A stretch of DNA of 13,889 nt, taken from contig JBDTOO010000077.1 of assembly GCA_039933215.1 (NCBI GenBank), positions 1 to 13,889 of the forward strand, in the 5' to 3' direction. The first letter of the stretch is position 1, and each line of letters opens with the position of its first letter. Below are positions 1-6,222 of the stretch, piece after piece. The position numbers were made by a program, and so were the translations under genes. This DNA is from JALYUA01 sp039933215. Lineage in GTDB: Bacteria; Acidobacteriota; Thermoanaerobaculia; UBA5066; Gp7-AA6. The notes beneath the pieces are model-generated. The model saw nothing but the letters and a program-made list of their open reading frames with translations, did not search any database and was not told the origin of the DNA.

Positions 1-120
1 CTACGCCCCCCTGAAACCCCCGGAGGTCGACGGTTCGATCTCCCGGTGGTCGAGCAGCAGCGTGGCTAAAGAAATCGGGATGCGAAAATGATTTGGTGGA
101 GCTGAACGGGATCGAACCGT
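1..120. repeat. Left copy of a 167-nt-offset direct repeat (5' part outside window)
   Basis: This stretch matches 168-287 at 116 of 120 positions with no indels; the differences are at 56, 66, 80 and 81. It starts inside the loop of a GC hairpin whose other arm lies outside the window. It ends with the 3' 27 nt of a tRNA-Ala (94-120, minus sense). Homology stops abruptly at 120, where the perfect hairpin 119-142 begins. No credible protein is encoded here. A tandem duplication followed by loss or replacement of the tRNA body explains the pattern. Confidence 0.9.
94..120 (-). pseudogene. 3' fragment of tRNA-Ala (T-loop and acceptor arm with CCA)
   Basis: These 27 nt are identical to 261-287, the 3' end of the intact tRNA-Ala gene. 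They cover most of the T loop, the 3' half of the T stem, the acceptor strand, the discriminator base and the encoded CCA. The anticodon arm and the rest are absent; the sequence passes directly into a 10-bp perfect hairpin. It cannot fold as a tRNA and is best read as a broken duplicate. Confidence 0.85.
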
Positions 121-142
121 CCCGCTCGCCCGCGAGCGGGAC
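119..142. repeat. Perfect 10-bp hairpin at the break of the tRNA fragment
   Basis: The arms 119-128 and 133-142 are perfect reverse complements with a 4-nt CCCG loop. The hairpin begins on the last two bases of the tRNA-Ala fragment. There is no T-tract on either side, so it is not a classical intrinsic terminator. It looks like a REP-like palindrome or a duplication breakpoint. Confidence 0.75.
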
Positions 143-159
143 CCGTCGCGCTCCATGAG

Positions 160-180
160 CAGGGGGGCTACGCCCCCCTG
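160..180. repeat. 8-bp G/C hairpin with CTACG loop
   Basis: The arms 160-167 and 173-180 pair perfectly around the loop CTACG. The loop and right arm of an equivalent hairpin are the first bases of the window (1-13), so this hairpin is part of the repeated unit. It has no T-tract. It could stall transcription leaving tRNA-Ala on the minus strand, but nothing in the sequence proves that. Confidence 0.7.
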
Positions 181-287
181 AAACCCCCGGAGGTCGACGG
201 TTCGATCTCCCGGTGGTCGAGCGGCAGCGTGGATAAAGAAATCGGGTGGCGAAAATGATTTGGTGGAGCTGAACGGGATCGAACCGT
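168..287. repeat. Right copy of the direct repeat, running into tRNA-Ala
   Basis: This is the second copy of the unit seen at 1-120. It begins in the loop of the hairpin 160-180 and continues without a break into the 3' end of the intact tRNA-Ala gene, beyond 287. About 93 nt of the shared homology lies downstream of the tRNA. A simple attachment-site duplication would not be expected to include that. Confidence 0.9.
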
Positions 288-295
288 CGACCTCC
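189..295. repeat. 19-bp inverted repeat between tRNA-Ala T-arm region and its 3' flank
   Basis: GGAGGTCGACGGTTCGATC at 189-207 is the exact reverse complement of 277-295. The latter encodes the variable loop and 5' T-arm of tRNA-Ala on the minus strand. The flank therefore holds an inverted 19-nt copy of tRNA sequence about 70 nt past it. The left repeat keeps the same 19 nt at 22-40, but its partner there is cut to 11 nt (110-120). Confidence 0.85.
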
Positions 296-337
296 TGAAT
301 GCCATTCAGGCGCTCTCCCAAACTGAGCTACAGCCCC
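261..337 (-). tRNA. tRNA-Ala(GGC)
   Basis: The minus strand reads as a complete 77-nt tRNA with encoded CCA. The acceptor strands GGGGCTG and CAGCTCC pair with one G-U. The D arm contains GCTCAGTTTGGGAGAGC. The anticodon stem CCTGA/TCAGG encloses the loop ATGGCAT, giving anticodon GGC (301-303 on the plus strand). The T-arm has GGTTCGATCC. GGC decodes the alanine codon GCC, which is heavily used in the neighbouring genes. The gene is transcribed away from selC, and its 3' end is partly duplicated at 94-120. Confidence 0.97.
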
Positions 338-359
338 ACGTCGGTCGGCGAGGGCGCGA

Positions 360-389
360 AGAATACCACGCGGGTCCGACGCCGGTAAA
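360..389 (-). promoter_or_regulatory. Candidate promoter of tRNA-Ala
   Basis: On the minus strand TTTACC (389-384) and TATTCT (365-360) are separated by 18 bp, about 22 bp before the mature 5' end of tRNA-Ala. Each box matches four of six sigma-70 consensus bases, which is weak in a GC-rich genome. Position supports it more than sequence does. Confidence 0.35.
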
Positions 390-394
390 CGCGG

Positions 395-400
395 GATAAT
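395..400 (+). promoter_or_regulatory. Candidate -10 box of selC
   Basis: GATAAT lies seven bases before the 5' end of tRNA-Sec, the right place for a -10 box if transcription starts at or near the mature end. It sits in the loop of a small inverted repeat (CGCGGG at 390-395, CCCGCG at 403-408). No convincing -35 box is seen 17 bp upstream. Confidence 0.35.
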
Positions 401-407
401 CCCCCGC

Positions 408-505
408 GGAAGCGCATGGGGCCTGGTGGCCCTCGCGGACTTCAAATCCGTCGGCGTCGCGGCTCCGCCGGGATGGGTGGGTTCGATTCCCACACGCTTC
501 CGCCA
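408..505 (+). tRNA. selC: tRNA-Sec(TCA), selenocysteine tRNA
   Basis: This 98-nt RNA has the hallmarks of bacterial tRNA-Sec: the anticodon loop CTTCAAA (440-446) with anticodon TCA, a 6-bp D stem GGGGCC/GGCCCT closed by TGGT, a long variable arm around CGGCG/CGCCG, a 5-bp T stem GTGGG/CCCAC, and a 3' GCCA. The acceptor arm GGAAGCGC/ACGCTTCC has the extended length, with one C-A mismatch at the eighth pair. It is charged with Ser, converted to Sec by SelA, and delivered to UGA codons by SelB. Neither of those genes, nor an obvious selenoprotein, lies in this window. Confidence 0.95.
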
Positions 506-557
506 CCGATTCCCGTCCTCGATGGAACGGCCGTCCCCGCGGCTCGCCGGGACGCCG

Positions 558-1499
558 TCAGCGTGCCGGGGCCGCCGGCGGAACGGCCGGCATCGTCCCG
601 AAAAGCTCCTTCATCGATCCGATCGAGCCCATGACCCCCGCGGCCTCGTACGGAAGAAAGACGATCTTCTGCGAGTTCGCCGCGATCTGGGTGAGCGACT
701 CCAGGTAGCGCTGGGCGATCAGATACTGGGCGGGTGCTCCCGTCGCACCGAGCGCGGCCGTGACGAGCTCGATGGCCTGGGCCTCCGCCTGGGCGACGCG
801 CAGGCGCGCCGTCGCCTGCCCCTCCGCGGCCAGGATCGCGGACTCCTTTTCGCCCTCCGCAGTCACGATCTTCGACTGCTTCTGCCCCTCGGCGCGCAGG
901 ATGGCCGACGACTTCTCTCCCTCGGCCTGCGTCACGGTGGCCCGGCGCGAGCGCTCCGCCGTCATCTGCTTCTCCATTGTCAGCTTGATCTCCTGCGGCG
1001 GATTGATGTTCTTGAGCTCCACCCGCATGATCTTGACGCCCCACTGCTGCGTCGCGGCATCGAGCGTCGAGCGCAGCTGGGTGTTGATGGTGTCGCGCGA
1101 GGTGAGTGTGTGGTCGAGATCGAGGGCGCCGATCACGTTCCGGAGACCGGACAGCGTCAGCTGCTCGATTCCCCAGGCGAGATTCTGAACTTCGTACGTG
1201 GCGCGGACCGGATCGGCGATGACGAAGTAGATGACCGCGTCCACTTCCATCGTGACGTTGTCCCGCGTGATCACGGGCTGCGGCTCGATCGCCGTGATCT
1301 GCTCGCGAATGTCGATCGTGTTTCGGACGGAGTCCAGAAACGGCAGGATGACGTTCAAGCCCGCTTCCGCCGCCTTGTGAAACTTCCCGAGCCTTTCGAT
1401 GACCTTCACCTTCTTCTGCGGAACGATCTTGATCGACTTGACGACCACGATCAGGGCGAAGAGGACGAGAGCGGCGAGGACGTAGGGGGTGTAGGGCAC
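558..1499 (-). CDS. SPFH/band 7 family membrane protein (slipin/stomatin-like)
   Basis: The 313-aa product has an N-terminal membrane segment (about 6-21), then a band 7/SPFH domain (about 22-180) with typical stretches such as RLGKFHKAAEAGLN and VDAVIYFVIADPVRATY. A repetitive Ala/Glu-rich coiled region follows (about 180-245, repeats of AEGEK/AEGQ), and a C-terminal tail. Slipins oligomerise into membrane-bound rings or scaffolds. The GTG start at 1499 is chosen because GGAGG (1508-1504) precedes it by 4 nt; the open frame upstream reads into nfeD out of register. It lies 11 bp after an NfeD gene, the usual partner, so the two likely form one operon and one membrane assembly. Confidence 0.93.
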   Translation of the reverse strand: MPYTPYVLAALVLFALIVVVKSIKIVPQKKVKVIERLGKFHKAAEAGLNVILPFLDSVRNTIDIREQITAIEPQPVITRDNVTMEVDAVIYFVIADPVRATYEVQNLAWGIEQLTLSGLRNVIGALDLDHTLTSRDTINTQLRSTLDAATQQWGVKIMRVELKNINPPQEIKLTMEKQMTAERSRRATVTQAEGEKSSAILRAEGQKQSKIVTAEGEKESAILAAEGQATARLRVAQAEAQAIELVTAALGATGAPAQYLIAQRYLESLTQIAANSQKIVFLPYEAAGVMGSIGSMKELFGTMPAVPPAAPAR

Positions 1500-1510
1500 G
1501 GCGCCTCCAG

Positions 1511-1954
1511 TTAGAGAGTGCTCGAGACCGCCGACGCGGGCGCGACGAGAAGCACGATCCCGTCCGCGCCCTCGACGAGGACTTCCGCTCCGGCGGCGAT
1601 GGGAACATGGCTTCGCGCCGCCCAATCGTCCCCGCCGACGTTGACCCGACCCGACCCGAGAACCGGGTCGATCGGTTGAATGACCAGTCCCCGCCGTCCG
1701 ACGAGCGCCTCGGTCCGGGACGGGACACCGCGGCCGCCGAATCTCTTCGCCAGCAGAGGTCGCAGCAGGAGAAGAGAAAGCACGAGGGCCACGGCGAAGA
1801 TGACGACCTGGACCGGCCAGACGACGCCACCGTACGCCGCCAGCGCGGCGAGCAGGGCGGCGACCGTGACGAAGACGAACCCGAAGACGGGCACGATGAC
1901 TTCGACGATCCCCGCGACGAGGGCCAGAATCAGCCACAACGCGATGAGTTTCAT
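1511..1954 (-). CDS. NfeD family membrane protein
   Basis: The 147-aa product has two to three closely packed hydrophobic segments (about 4-40 and 46-65) followed by a soluble C-terminal region (about 82-140, with ALVGRRGLV and the Gly-rich GSGRVNVGG) matching the OB-fold domain of short NfeD proteins. It lacks the N-terminal ClpP-like protease of long NfeDs. The ATG at 1954 is preferred because the hydrophobic segment starts at once after it; the ribosome site is poor (an A-rich run). The next gene is the slipin, and this pairing is a recognised gene couple. NfeD is thought to help its SPFH partner in membrane organisation. Confidence 0.9.
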   Translation of the reverse strand: MKLIALWLILALVAGIVEVIVPVFGFVFVTVAALLAALAAYGGVVWPVQVVIFAVALVLSLLLLRPLLAKRFGGRGVPSRTEALVGRRGLVIQPIDPVLGSGRVNVGGDDWAARSHVPIAAGAEVLVEGADGIVLLVAPASAVSSTL

Positions 1955-1973
1955 TTTTTTTCGGGAGAGGTCT

Positions 1974-2002
1974 AGGAAATCGCAATCCCTCTGGAATGTC
2001 AA
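1974..2002 (-). promoter_or_regulatory. Candidate promoter of the nfeD-slipin operon
   Basis: The minus strand carries a perfect TTGACA (2002-1997) followed after 17 bp by TTTCCT (1979-1974), which matches only half of a -10 box. It is 20-25 bp before the chosen ATG, so the leader would be very short. The -35 match is striking in this GC-rich sequence, but the -10 is weak. Confidence 0.3.
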
Positions 2003-2094
2003 CGCCGCCGGTCCGCCGCCACTGCCGGGTTGTTCGGCACAGTTGATGCTTTCCGAAAAGCCCGCCAAGCGCGAAACGCAAAAGGAGACTCACC

Positions 2095-2331
2095 ATGGCT
2101 CGCTACGGGAAGAAGGCGTCTCAGAAGGTCGACAAGGCGATGCACGAGCGGAAAAATGGAACGCTGAAGAGCGGCAGCTCCGGCAAGAAGGTCAAGAGCA
2201 AAAAGCAGGCGATCGCGATCGGGCTCTCCGAGGCGCGGCGGGCCGGCGGGAAGGTACCCGGGAAGAAGTCTTCGTCGAAGCGCTCGACGTCGCGGAAGTC
2301 GACGACGAAGAGGTCGACGAAGAAGGAGTAG
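2095..2331 (+). CDS. DUF6496 family small basic protein
   Basis: The 78-aa product begins MARYGKKASQKVDKAMHE and contains KSKKQAIAIGLSEARRAGGKVP. This matches the short conserved proteins grouped as DUF6496, whose function is unknown. Residues 55-78 are a low-complexity tail of Lys, Arg, Ser and Thr, like the tails of bacterial nucleic-acid-binding or histone-like proteins. The ATG at 2095 has a GGAG sequence 8-9 nt upstream. It stands alone between divergent nfeD and the downstream methyltransferase. Binding to DNA or RNA is an inference from charge only. Confidence 0.85.
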   Translation: MARYGKKASQKVDKAMHERKNGTLKSGSSGKKVKSKKQAIAIGLSEARRAGGKVPGKKSSSKRSTSRKSTTKRSTKKE

Positions 2332-2383
2332 CAGCGCCGCCTCGCCGCTCCGCCTCCTGTCCCCCTCAGGCGCCGTCTTCGAG

Positions 2384-2402
2384 CGCGCCCGGGCCCGGCG
2401 CG
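2384..2402. terminator. GC stem-loop after the DUF6496 gene, possible weak terminator
   Basis: CGCGCC (2384-2389) pairs with GGCGCG (2397-2402) around a 7-nt loop that is itself nearly palindromic. It lies about 50 bp after the stop codon and about 50 bp before the methyltransferase start. No T-run follows, so termination would be inefficient or Rho-aided. The rest of 2332-2455 shows nothing clear. Confidence 0.25.
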
Positions 2403-2455
2403 ATCTCCGCCCCGATGCCAGCCGCGGGCTCACGAGGCGCGGGTTATCCTGCCCC

Positions 2456-3274
2456 ATGTTCTGGCTGCTAGCCGCGCCATCGCCGGTCGTGAACGCGCTG
2501 CGCGGTATGCGCACGGCTTTTTTGTTCGCGGCGGGCGTGCCGGAGCGCCTCCTGATCGCTAACGGAGAGGGGTTGCTCCCGCCGCTGTGGCTTCGGCGTC
2601 ACACCGGCCCTTTGTCCGAGATCGAGAAGTCGGCGGCCGCCATCCAGGACCTCGTCGCGAGCCTCGGGCTCGTCCGGCCCGGAGACCGGATCCTGGACGT
2701 CGGATGCGGGTTCGGGATCATGGCGGAGAGGCTCGAAGGCTCGATGGGCCGGGAGGGGCGCTATCTGGGATTCGACGTGCACGGTCCCTCGGTTCGCTGG
2801 GCGCAAAGGCACATGGCTACGAGCGATCGGCGATTTCGATTCGTTCTGGGCCGGCGCCTCGAATCGGAGTGGACGCTGCCGGCGCCGGACGGCGACGCCG
2901 ACTTCATCCTCGCGAAATCTCTCTTCACCCATCTCGGCGACGCCGCGGCGCGGCGCGCGCTGTCCGAAATGGAACGTGTTCTGGCACCGGGAGGCCGCGC
3001 GCTGCTGACTGCCTTCCTCTTCGAAGAGGATCAGGCGCCCCGAACGCTCTTTCCGTTCCCGCGTCCGGAGGCACCCGTCCGGTGGAAATGGAAGGCAAGG
3101 CCGGAGGCCGCCGTCGCGTACGAGCGGCTGCATTTTTCGCGGATGCTCGAAGAGGCGGGCCTCACCGTCGAGACCTTTCGCCCGGGCTTCTGGCCGGGCT
3201 CCGAGCGGCTCGACGCCCAGGACGTTCTCGTGATCTCGCGAGGGCGACGGCGGCCGCACGGACTTCCGGGCTGA
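2456..3274 (+). CDS. Class I SAM-dependent methyltransferase
   Basis: The 272-aa product has a Rossmann methyltransferase core. The SAM-binding motif ILDVGCGFG is at 79-87, the acidic residue after strand 2 is in YLGFDV (D107), the DADFILAKSLFTHL segment is at 147-160 and VLAPGGRALL at 175-184. Residues 1-50 form a partly hydrophobic N-terminus and the C-terminus includes a WPGSERLDAQDVLVI stretch. The substrate cannot be told; the family includes methyltransferases for small molecules, lipids and glycans. The ATG at 2456 lacks a clear ribosome site, and M18 (2507) is an alternative start. It converges with the minus-strand zinc-ribbon gene. Confidence 0.85.
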   Translation: MFWLLAAPSPVVNALRGMRTAFLFAAGVPERLLIANGEGLLPPLWLRRHTGPLSEIEKSAAAIQDLVASLGLVRPGDRILDVGCGFGIMAERLEGSMGREGRYLGFDVHGPSVRWAQRHMATSDRRFRFVLGRRLESEWTLPAPDGDADFILAKSLFTHLGDAAARRALSEMERVLAPGGRALLTAFLFEEDQAPRTLFPFPRPEAPVRWKWKARPEAAVAYERLHFSRMLEEAGLTVETFRPGFWPGSERLDAQDVLVISRGRRRPHGLPG

Positions 3275-3311
3275 TACAAAGCGGACGCGCCGCGGCCCGG
3301 CCCGCCTCCAA

Positions 3312-3494
3312 TCAGTAAAAGTCGGAGCAGGACATGTAGTAGCCGCACTGCCGATTCGGGCAGAGGAGCTTGCACTTCTGCTCGAGGAGCGTGCGCCCGC
3401 AATTCGGGCAGACGCGCTCCGGTCCGGTATGCGGCGGGTCCGATCGCACGGGCGCCGGCTCGGGCGTCCGGGCGTCGGGCTCGCGCGCCGTCAC
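3312..3494 (-). CDS. Short zinc-ribbon protein ending CSDFY
   Basis: The 60-aa product has a Pro-rich N-terminal part (1-27) and a compact Cys-rich half: CPNC at 29-32, then C41, C45, C50 and C56, ending MSCSDFY. The spacing fits a zinc ribbon. The GTG start at 3494 overlaps the stop of the lipoprotein gene (GTGA), with a GAAGG-like ribosome site upstream, so translation is probably coupled. Short proteins with this C-terminus are, as far as I recall, widespread and uncharacterised. No function is assigned. Confidence 0.75.
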   Translation of the reverse strand: MTAREPDARTPEPAPVRSDPPHTGPERVCPNCGRTLLEQKCKLLCPNRQCGYYMSCSDFY

Positions 3495-3754
3495 TTTGCC
3501 TTCGCTCCGGAGGCGGGGGTCGGAGCGGGAGTCGTGACTGGAACGCGCGGGGTGGCGTTGGGCTCTTCGACCTTCAGAACCAGGCCGGCGGGCGTCCGGA
3601 GCACCTCGATCGGGGTCGTATCCGGCGTCGGGGCGGGCGCCGGCGGCGCCTCCGCCCGGGCGTGGCTGGCGTGCACGCGCGGCTTGCGTCCGCAGCCGCC
3701 CGCGGCGGCGATGAGAACGAGCAGCGCACCCGTGGCGGGACGACCGAGCTTCAT
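3491..3754 (-). CDS. Small putative lipoprotein
   Basis: The 87-aa product starts MKLGRPATGALLVLIAAAGGC, a short basic N-terminus, a hydrophobic core and a lipobox-like AGGC with C21 as the lipidated residue. The mature part is Ala/Pro/Thr-rich with a short ordered stretch (about 49-65, IEVLRTPAGLVLKVEE). Otherwise it is low complexity. The ATG at 3754 is set by GGAGGT (3763-3758) just upstream. It overlaps the zinc-ribbon gene by 4 nt. It is probably anchored in the membrane facing the periplasm. I recognise no family. Confidence 0.7.
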   Translation of the reverse strand: MKLGRPATGALLVLIAAAGGCGRKPRVHASHARAEAPPAPAPTPDTTPIEVLRTPAGLVLKVEEPNATPRVPVTTPAPTPASGAKAK

Positions 3755-3804
3755 GAAACCTCCGCTCCGAGACCGCAAAAAGCCGCCGGAAACTCTCTGA
3801 CCGG

Positions 3805-3810
3805 ATTATG
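3805..3810 (-). promoter_or_regulatory. Candidate -10 box for the lipoprotein gene
   Basis: The minus strand reads CATAAT, five of six bases of the -10 consensus, about 50 bp before the lipoprotein ATG in the 110-bp gap after hflX. No recognisable -35 hexamer sits 16-18 bp upstream, so transcription could equally continue from hflX. Confidence 0.25.
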
Positions 3811-3864
3811 CACGAATTTCCCGCGGCGTCCGGAGCGCGCAATGAGGGAGGAGCCGCGATCGGA

Positions 3865-5214
3865 CTACGCGGTCGGAGGCTTGCGGCGCGAGCGCGGCCT
3901 CGCGCGGCCTCGCGGGACATCCGTTGCCACCGCCGGTGTCGGTCGCGCCGCACGGGCGCGCGCGGGACGCGCCGGGATCCGTCCGACGAGAAACTCGGTG
4001 AGCGTGTCCAGATTCGTGCGCTCCCCCGCCAGCGTCAGCGCCAGGGCGTCTCCGCCGTCCTTCTCCTCCACGACCCGGAAGCGCGCCCGCGCGCCGGCGA
4101 TCGCGGCGCCCTCGCTGTACGGAATCCGGACCGAGAACACGCCGGTCTCGGGCCGTGCGCGTTTTCGAATCTCCGATTCCAGCCGCTCGATCCCCTCCCC
4201 CGTCTTCGCCGAGATCGAGGTTCCGAAGGGCGAGACGCGGCCGCCCACGAGATCGCTCTTGTTCCACACCGAGACGATCCGGCCGGGATCGACGCCGAGC
4301 TCCTCGAGGACCTCGACCGCGACCTGCCGCTCCTCGTCGACGCGAGGGGACGAGACGTCGAGGACGTGCAGGACGAGGTCGGCGTCCCGGATTTCCGAGA
4401 GCGTCGACCGGAAGGACGCGACGAGCGACGTGGGAAGCTTCCGAACGAACCCGACGGTGTCGACGAAGACGGTGTCCGGAAGCTTCGCGGAGCGCGCCTT
4501 CGCCACGCGGGCGTCCAGGGTCGCGAAAAGACGGTCCGCCGCGTAGGCCTCCTCCCGTGTCAGACGGTTGAAGAGGGTCGATTTCCCGGCGTTCGTGTAG
4601 CCGGCGATCGCCACCTGAAACTGGTCGCGCCGTCCCCGCTTCCGGACCGTGCGCGCGGTCTCGATGCCTGCCAGGTCGCGGCGGAGGCGCGCGATCCGGT
4701 TGCGGATCTTGCGGCGGTCGAGCTCGATCTTCTGCTCGCCCGCGCCGCGCCCTCCGATGCCGCCTCCCAGCCGCGAGAGGTGCTTGTACTGCCCTGCGAG
4801 CCGCGGCAGGAGGTACTGGAGCTGCGCGAGCTCGACCTGGGTCTTCGACTCACGCGTCCGGGCGTGCCGTGCGAACACGTCCAGGATGAGCCCCGGCCGG
4901 TCGAGCACGCGCCGCTGCCCGCCCCACCGCTCCTCGAGGTTGCGCGCCTGCGCGGGCGTCAGCTCGTCGTCGAAGACCACGAGGCCGACCGACTCGCGAG
5001 CGGCGTCGGCGCCGATCTCCTCGACGGCGCCCTTGCCGATCCACGTCGCGGGGTCCGGAGCGGAGCGCTCCTTGACGTACCGACCCACGACCCGGCCGCC
5101 GGCCGTCTCCACGAGGCGCTCGAGCTCGTCGAGATGCTCCTCCGCGAGAGCGCGCGGCGTCGCGCGGCTGGAGACGCCGACGAGGAAGACTTTTTCGCCG
5201 GGAGGTGGAGGCAT
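3865..5214 (-). CDS. hflX: GTPase HflX
   Basis: The 449-aa product has the HflX layout. An N-terminal domain (about 8-125) carries the family signature ATWIGKGAVEEI and VVFDDELTPAQARNLE. The glycine-rich linker GGGIGGRGAGEQKIE is at 150-164, followed by a coiled-coil. The GTPase domain has G1 GYTNAGKST (205-213), G3 DTVGF (252-256), G4 NKSD (318-321) and G5 SAKTG (335-339). HflX binds the 50S subunit and rescues or splits stalled 70S ribosomes under stress. Residues 412-449 form an Arg/Pro/Ala-rich tail not needed for the core fold. The ATG at 5214 has only a weak ribosome site. It is divergent from the TIGR02757 gene and followed by the lipoprotein gene. Confidence 0.96.
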   Translation of the reverse strand: MPPPPGEKVFLVGVSSRATPRALAEEHLDELERLVETAGGRVVGRYVKERSAPDPATWIGKGAVEEIGADAARESVGLVVFDDELTPAQARNLEERWGGQRRVLDRPGLILDVFARHARTRESKTQVELAQLQYLLPRLAGQYKHLSRLGGGIGGRGAGEQKIELDRRKIRNRIARLRRDLAGIETARTVRKRGRRDQFQVAIAGYTNAGKSTLFNRLTREEAYAADRLFATLDARVAKARSAKLPDTVFVDTVGFVRKLPTSLVASFRSTLSEIRDADLVLHVLDVSSPRVDEERQVAVEVLEELGVDPGRIVSVWNKSDLVGGRVSPFGTSISAKTGEGIERLESEIRKRARPETGVFSVRIPYSEGAAIAGARARFRVVEEKDGGDALALTLAGERTNLDTLTEFLVGRIPARPARARAARPTPAVATDVPRGRARPRSRRKPPTA

Positions 5215-5263
5215 GAGGGGTATTCAATCACCGGTGGGATCGCCAACGGACGTCGTGAGCTCG

Positions 5264-5286
5264 CCGGGTCGCCTTCGACGACCCGG
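5264..5286. other. Perfect 8-bp inverted repeat between divergent genes
   Basis: CCGGGTCG (5264-5271) and CGACCCGG (5279-5286) are exact reverse complements around a 7-nt loop. They lie in the middle of the 114-bp divergent gap between hflX and the TIGR02757 gene. The position suits an operator or a small RNA structure. No T-tract supports a terminator. A second, weaker hairpin (TCTCTC at 5306-5311 and GAGAGA at 5315-5320) lies just before the GTG start at 5329. Confidence 0.5.
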
Positions 5287-5328
5287 ATGTCCGCGCACCT
5301 CGGTCTCTCTCCGTGAGAGAATTTTCCG

Positions 5329-6222
5329 GTGACACTCTCGGCTCGGGAACGGTTGCTCGGTCAGCGGCTCGAAGATCTCTATCGCGCGTACGGCCCCGAG
5401 ACGCGCGAGTCCGATCCCATCGTCTTTCTCGGCCGGTACGAGGCCGACGCGGACCGGGAGGTCGTCGGCTGGATCGCCTCGGCCTTCGCGTACGGACGCG
5501 TCGAGACCATCCAGGCCAACGTGGCGAAGATCCTCGCCGCCCTGGGCCCGAGTCCGGCCGCCGCGCTCGACGGCGTGGACGACTTCGCCGCGTTCTCCCG
5601 CCGCGCGCTCGCGGGATTCCGCCACCGGTTCCACTCGGCGGAGGATGCCGGCGCGCTGCTCTACGCCATCGCCCGGGCGCGGCGGGAGGCCGGCACCGTG
5701 CGCGCTTTCTTCGAGCGCGAAGCGCGCGACGGTGACGCCGACGTCGGCGGCCTCCTCTCGCGAGTCGTGCGCCGGATCGAAGGTTTCGACTTCCGCCCCG
5801 CCCTCGGGCGCCGGTCGCTGCCGGCGGGACACCCGGCTCGCTTCTTTTTTCCGGATCCCTCCGGGGGGTCGGCCTGCAAGCGGTGGAACCTCTATCTCCG
5901 CTGGATGGTCCGCAAGGACCTCCTGGATTTCGGTATCTGGAACGGCATCTCTCCGTCGCGCCTCGTCATCCCGACGGACACGCACATCCACCTGGTGGCC
6001 CGCCGCCTCGGCCTGACACGCCGCCGGACGCCGGACTGGAGAACGGCTCGCGAGATCACCGACCGGCTGGCACGTTTCGACCCCGCCGACCCCGTGCGAT
6101 TCGACTATGCGCTCTGCCGGATCGGGATCTTCGGGATCTGCCAACCGCGCGCCGGCCGCTCCCGTTGCGGCGACTGCGCCGCGCGCGAGGCCTGCACGAC
6201 GGGCCGGAGATGGGTCGCGTGA
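5329..6222 (+). CDS. TIGR02757 family protein (DUF2400)
   Basis: The 297-aa product carries the conserved family segments: SDPIVFLGRYEADADREVVGWIAS near the N-terminus, KRWNLYLRWMVRKDLLDFGIWN (184-205) and LVIPTDTHIHLVARRLGL (212-229). The C-terminus has C263, C271, C280, C283 and C289. The last four are spaced C-x8-C-x2-C-x5-C, close to the C-x6-C-x2-C-x5-C iron-sulfur loop of endonuclease III-type DNA glycosylases. A nucleic-acid role is inferred from that only; the family has no assigned reaction that I know of. The start is GTG at 5329. Its stop overlaps the start of the thioredoxin gene (GTGA). Confidence 0.9.
   Translation: MTLSARERLLGQRLEDLYRAYGPETRESDPIVFLGRYEADADREVVGWIASAFAYGRVETIQANVAKILAALGPSPAAALDGVDDFAAFSRRALAGFRHRFHSAEDAGALLYAIARARREAGTVRAFFEREARDGDADVGGLLSRVVRRIEGFDFRPALGRRSLPAGHPARFFFPDPSGGSACKRWNLYLRWMVRKDLLDFGIWNGISPSRLVIPTDTHIHLVARRLGLTRRRTPDWRTAREITDRLARFDPADPVRFDYALCRIGIFGICQPRAGRSRCGDCAAREACTTGRRWVA

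Noticed and set aside
94..287. attL/attR pair of an integrated mobile element at tRNA-Ala
   Set aside because: Only 140 bp separate the two 27-nt repeats, no integrase is present, and homology extends 93 nt past the tRNA end. Tandem duplication fits better.
1..321. Minus-strand open frame of 106 codons across the repeats and tRNA-Ala
   Set aside because: It runs through the tRNA gene and both repeat copies, and no protein family is visible. The frame stays open only because of high GC.
533..553. Stem-loop between selC and the slipin stop as a bidirectional terminator
   Set aside because: The stem is only 5-6 bp with an 11-nt loop and no T-tract on either side. It is too weak to call.
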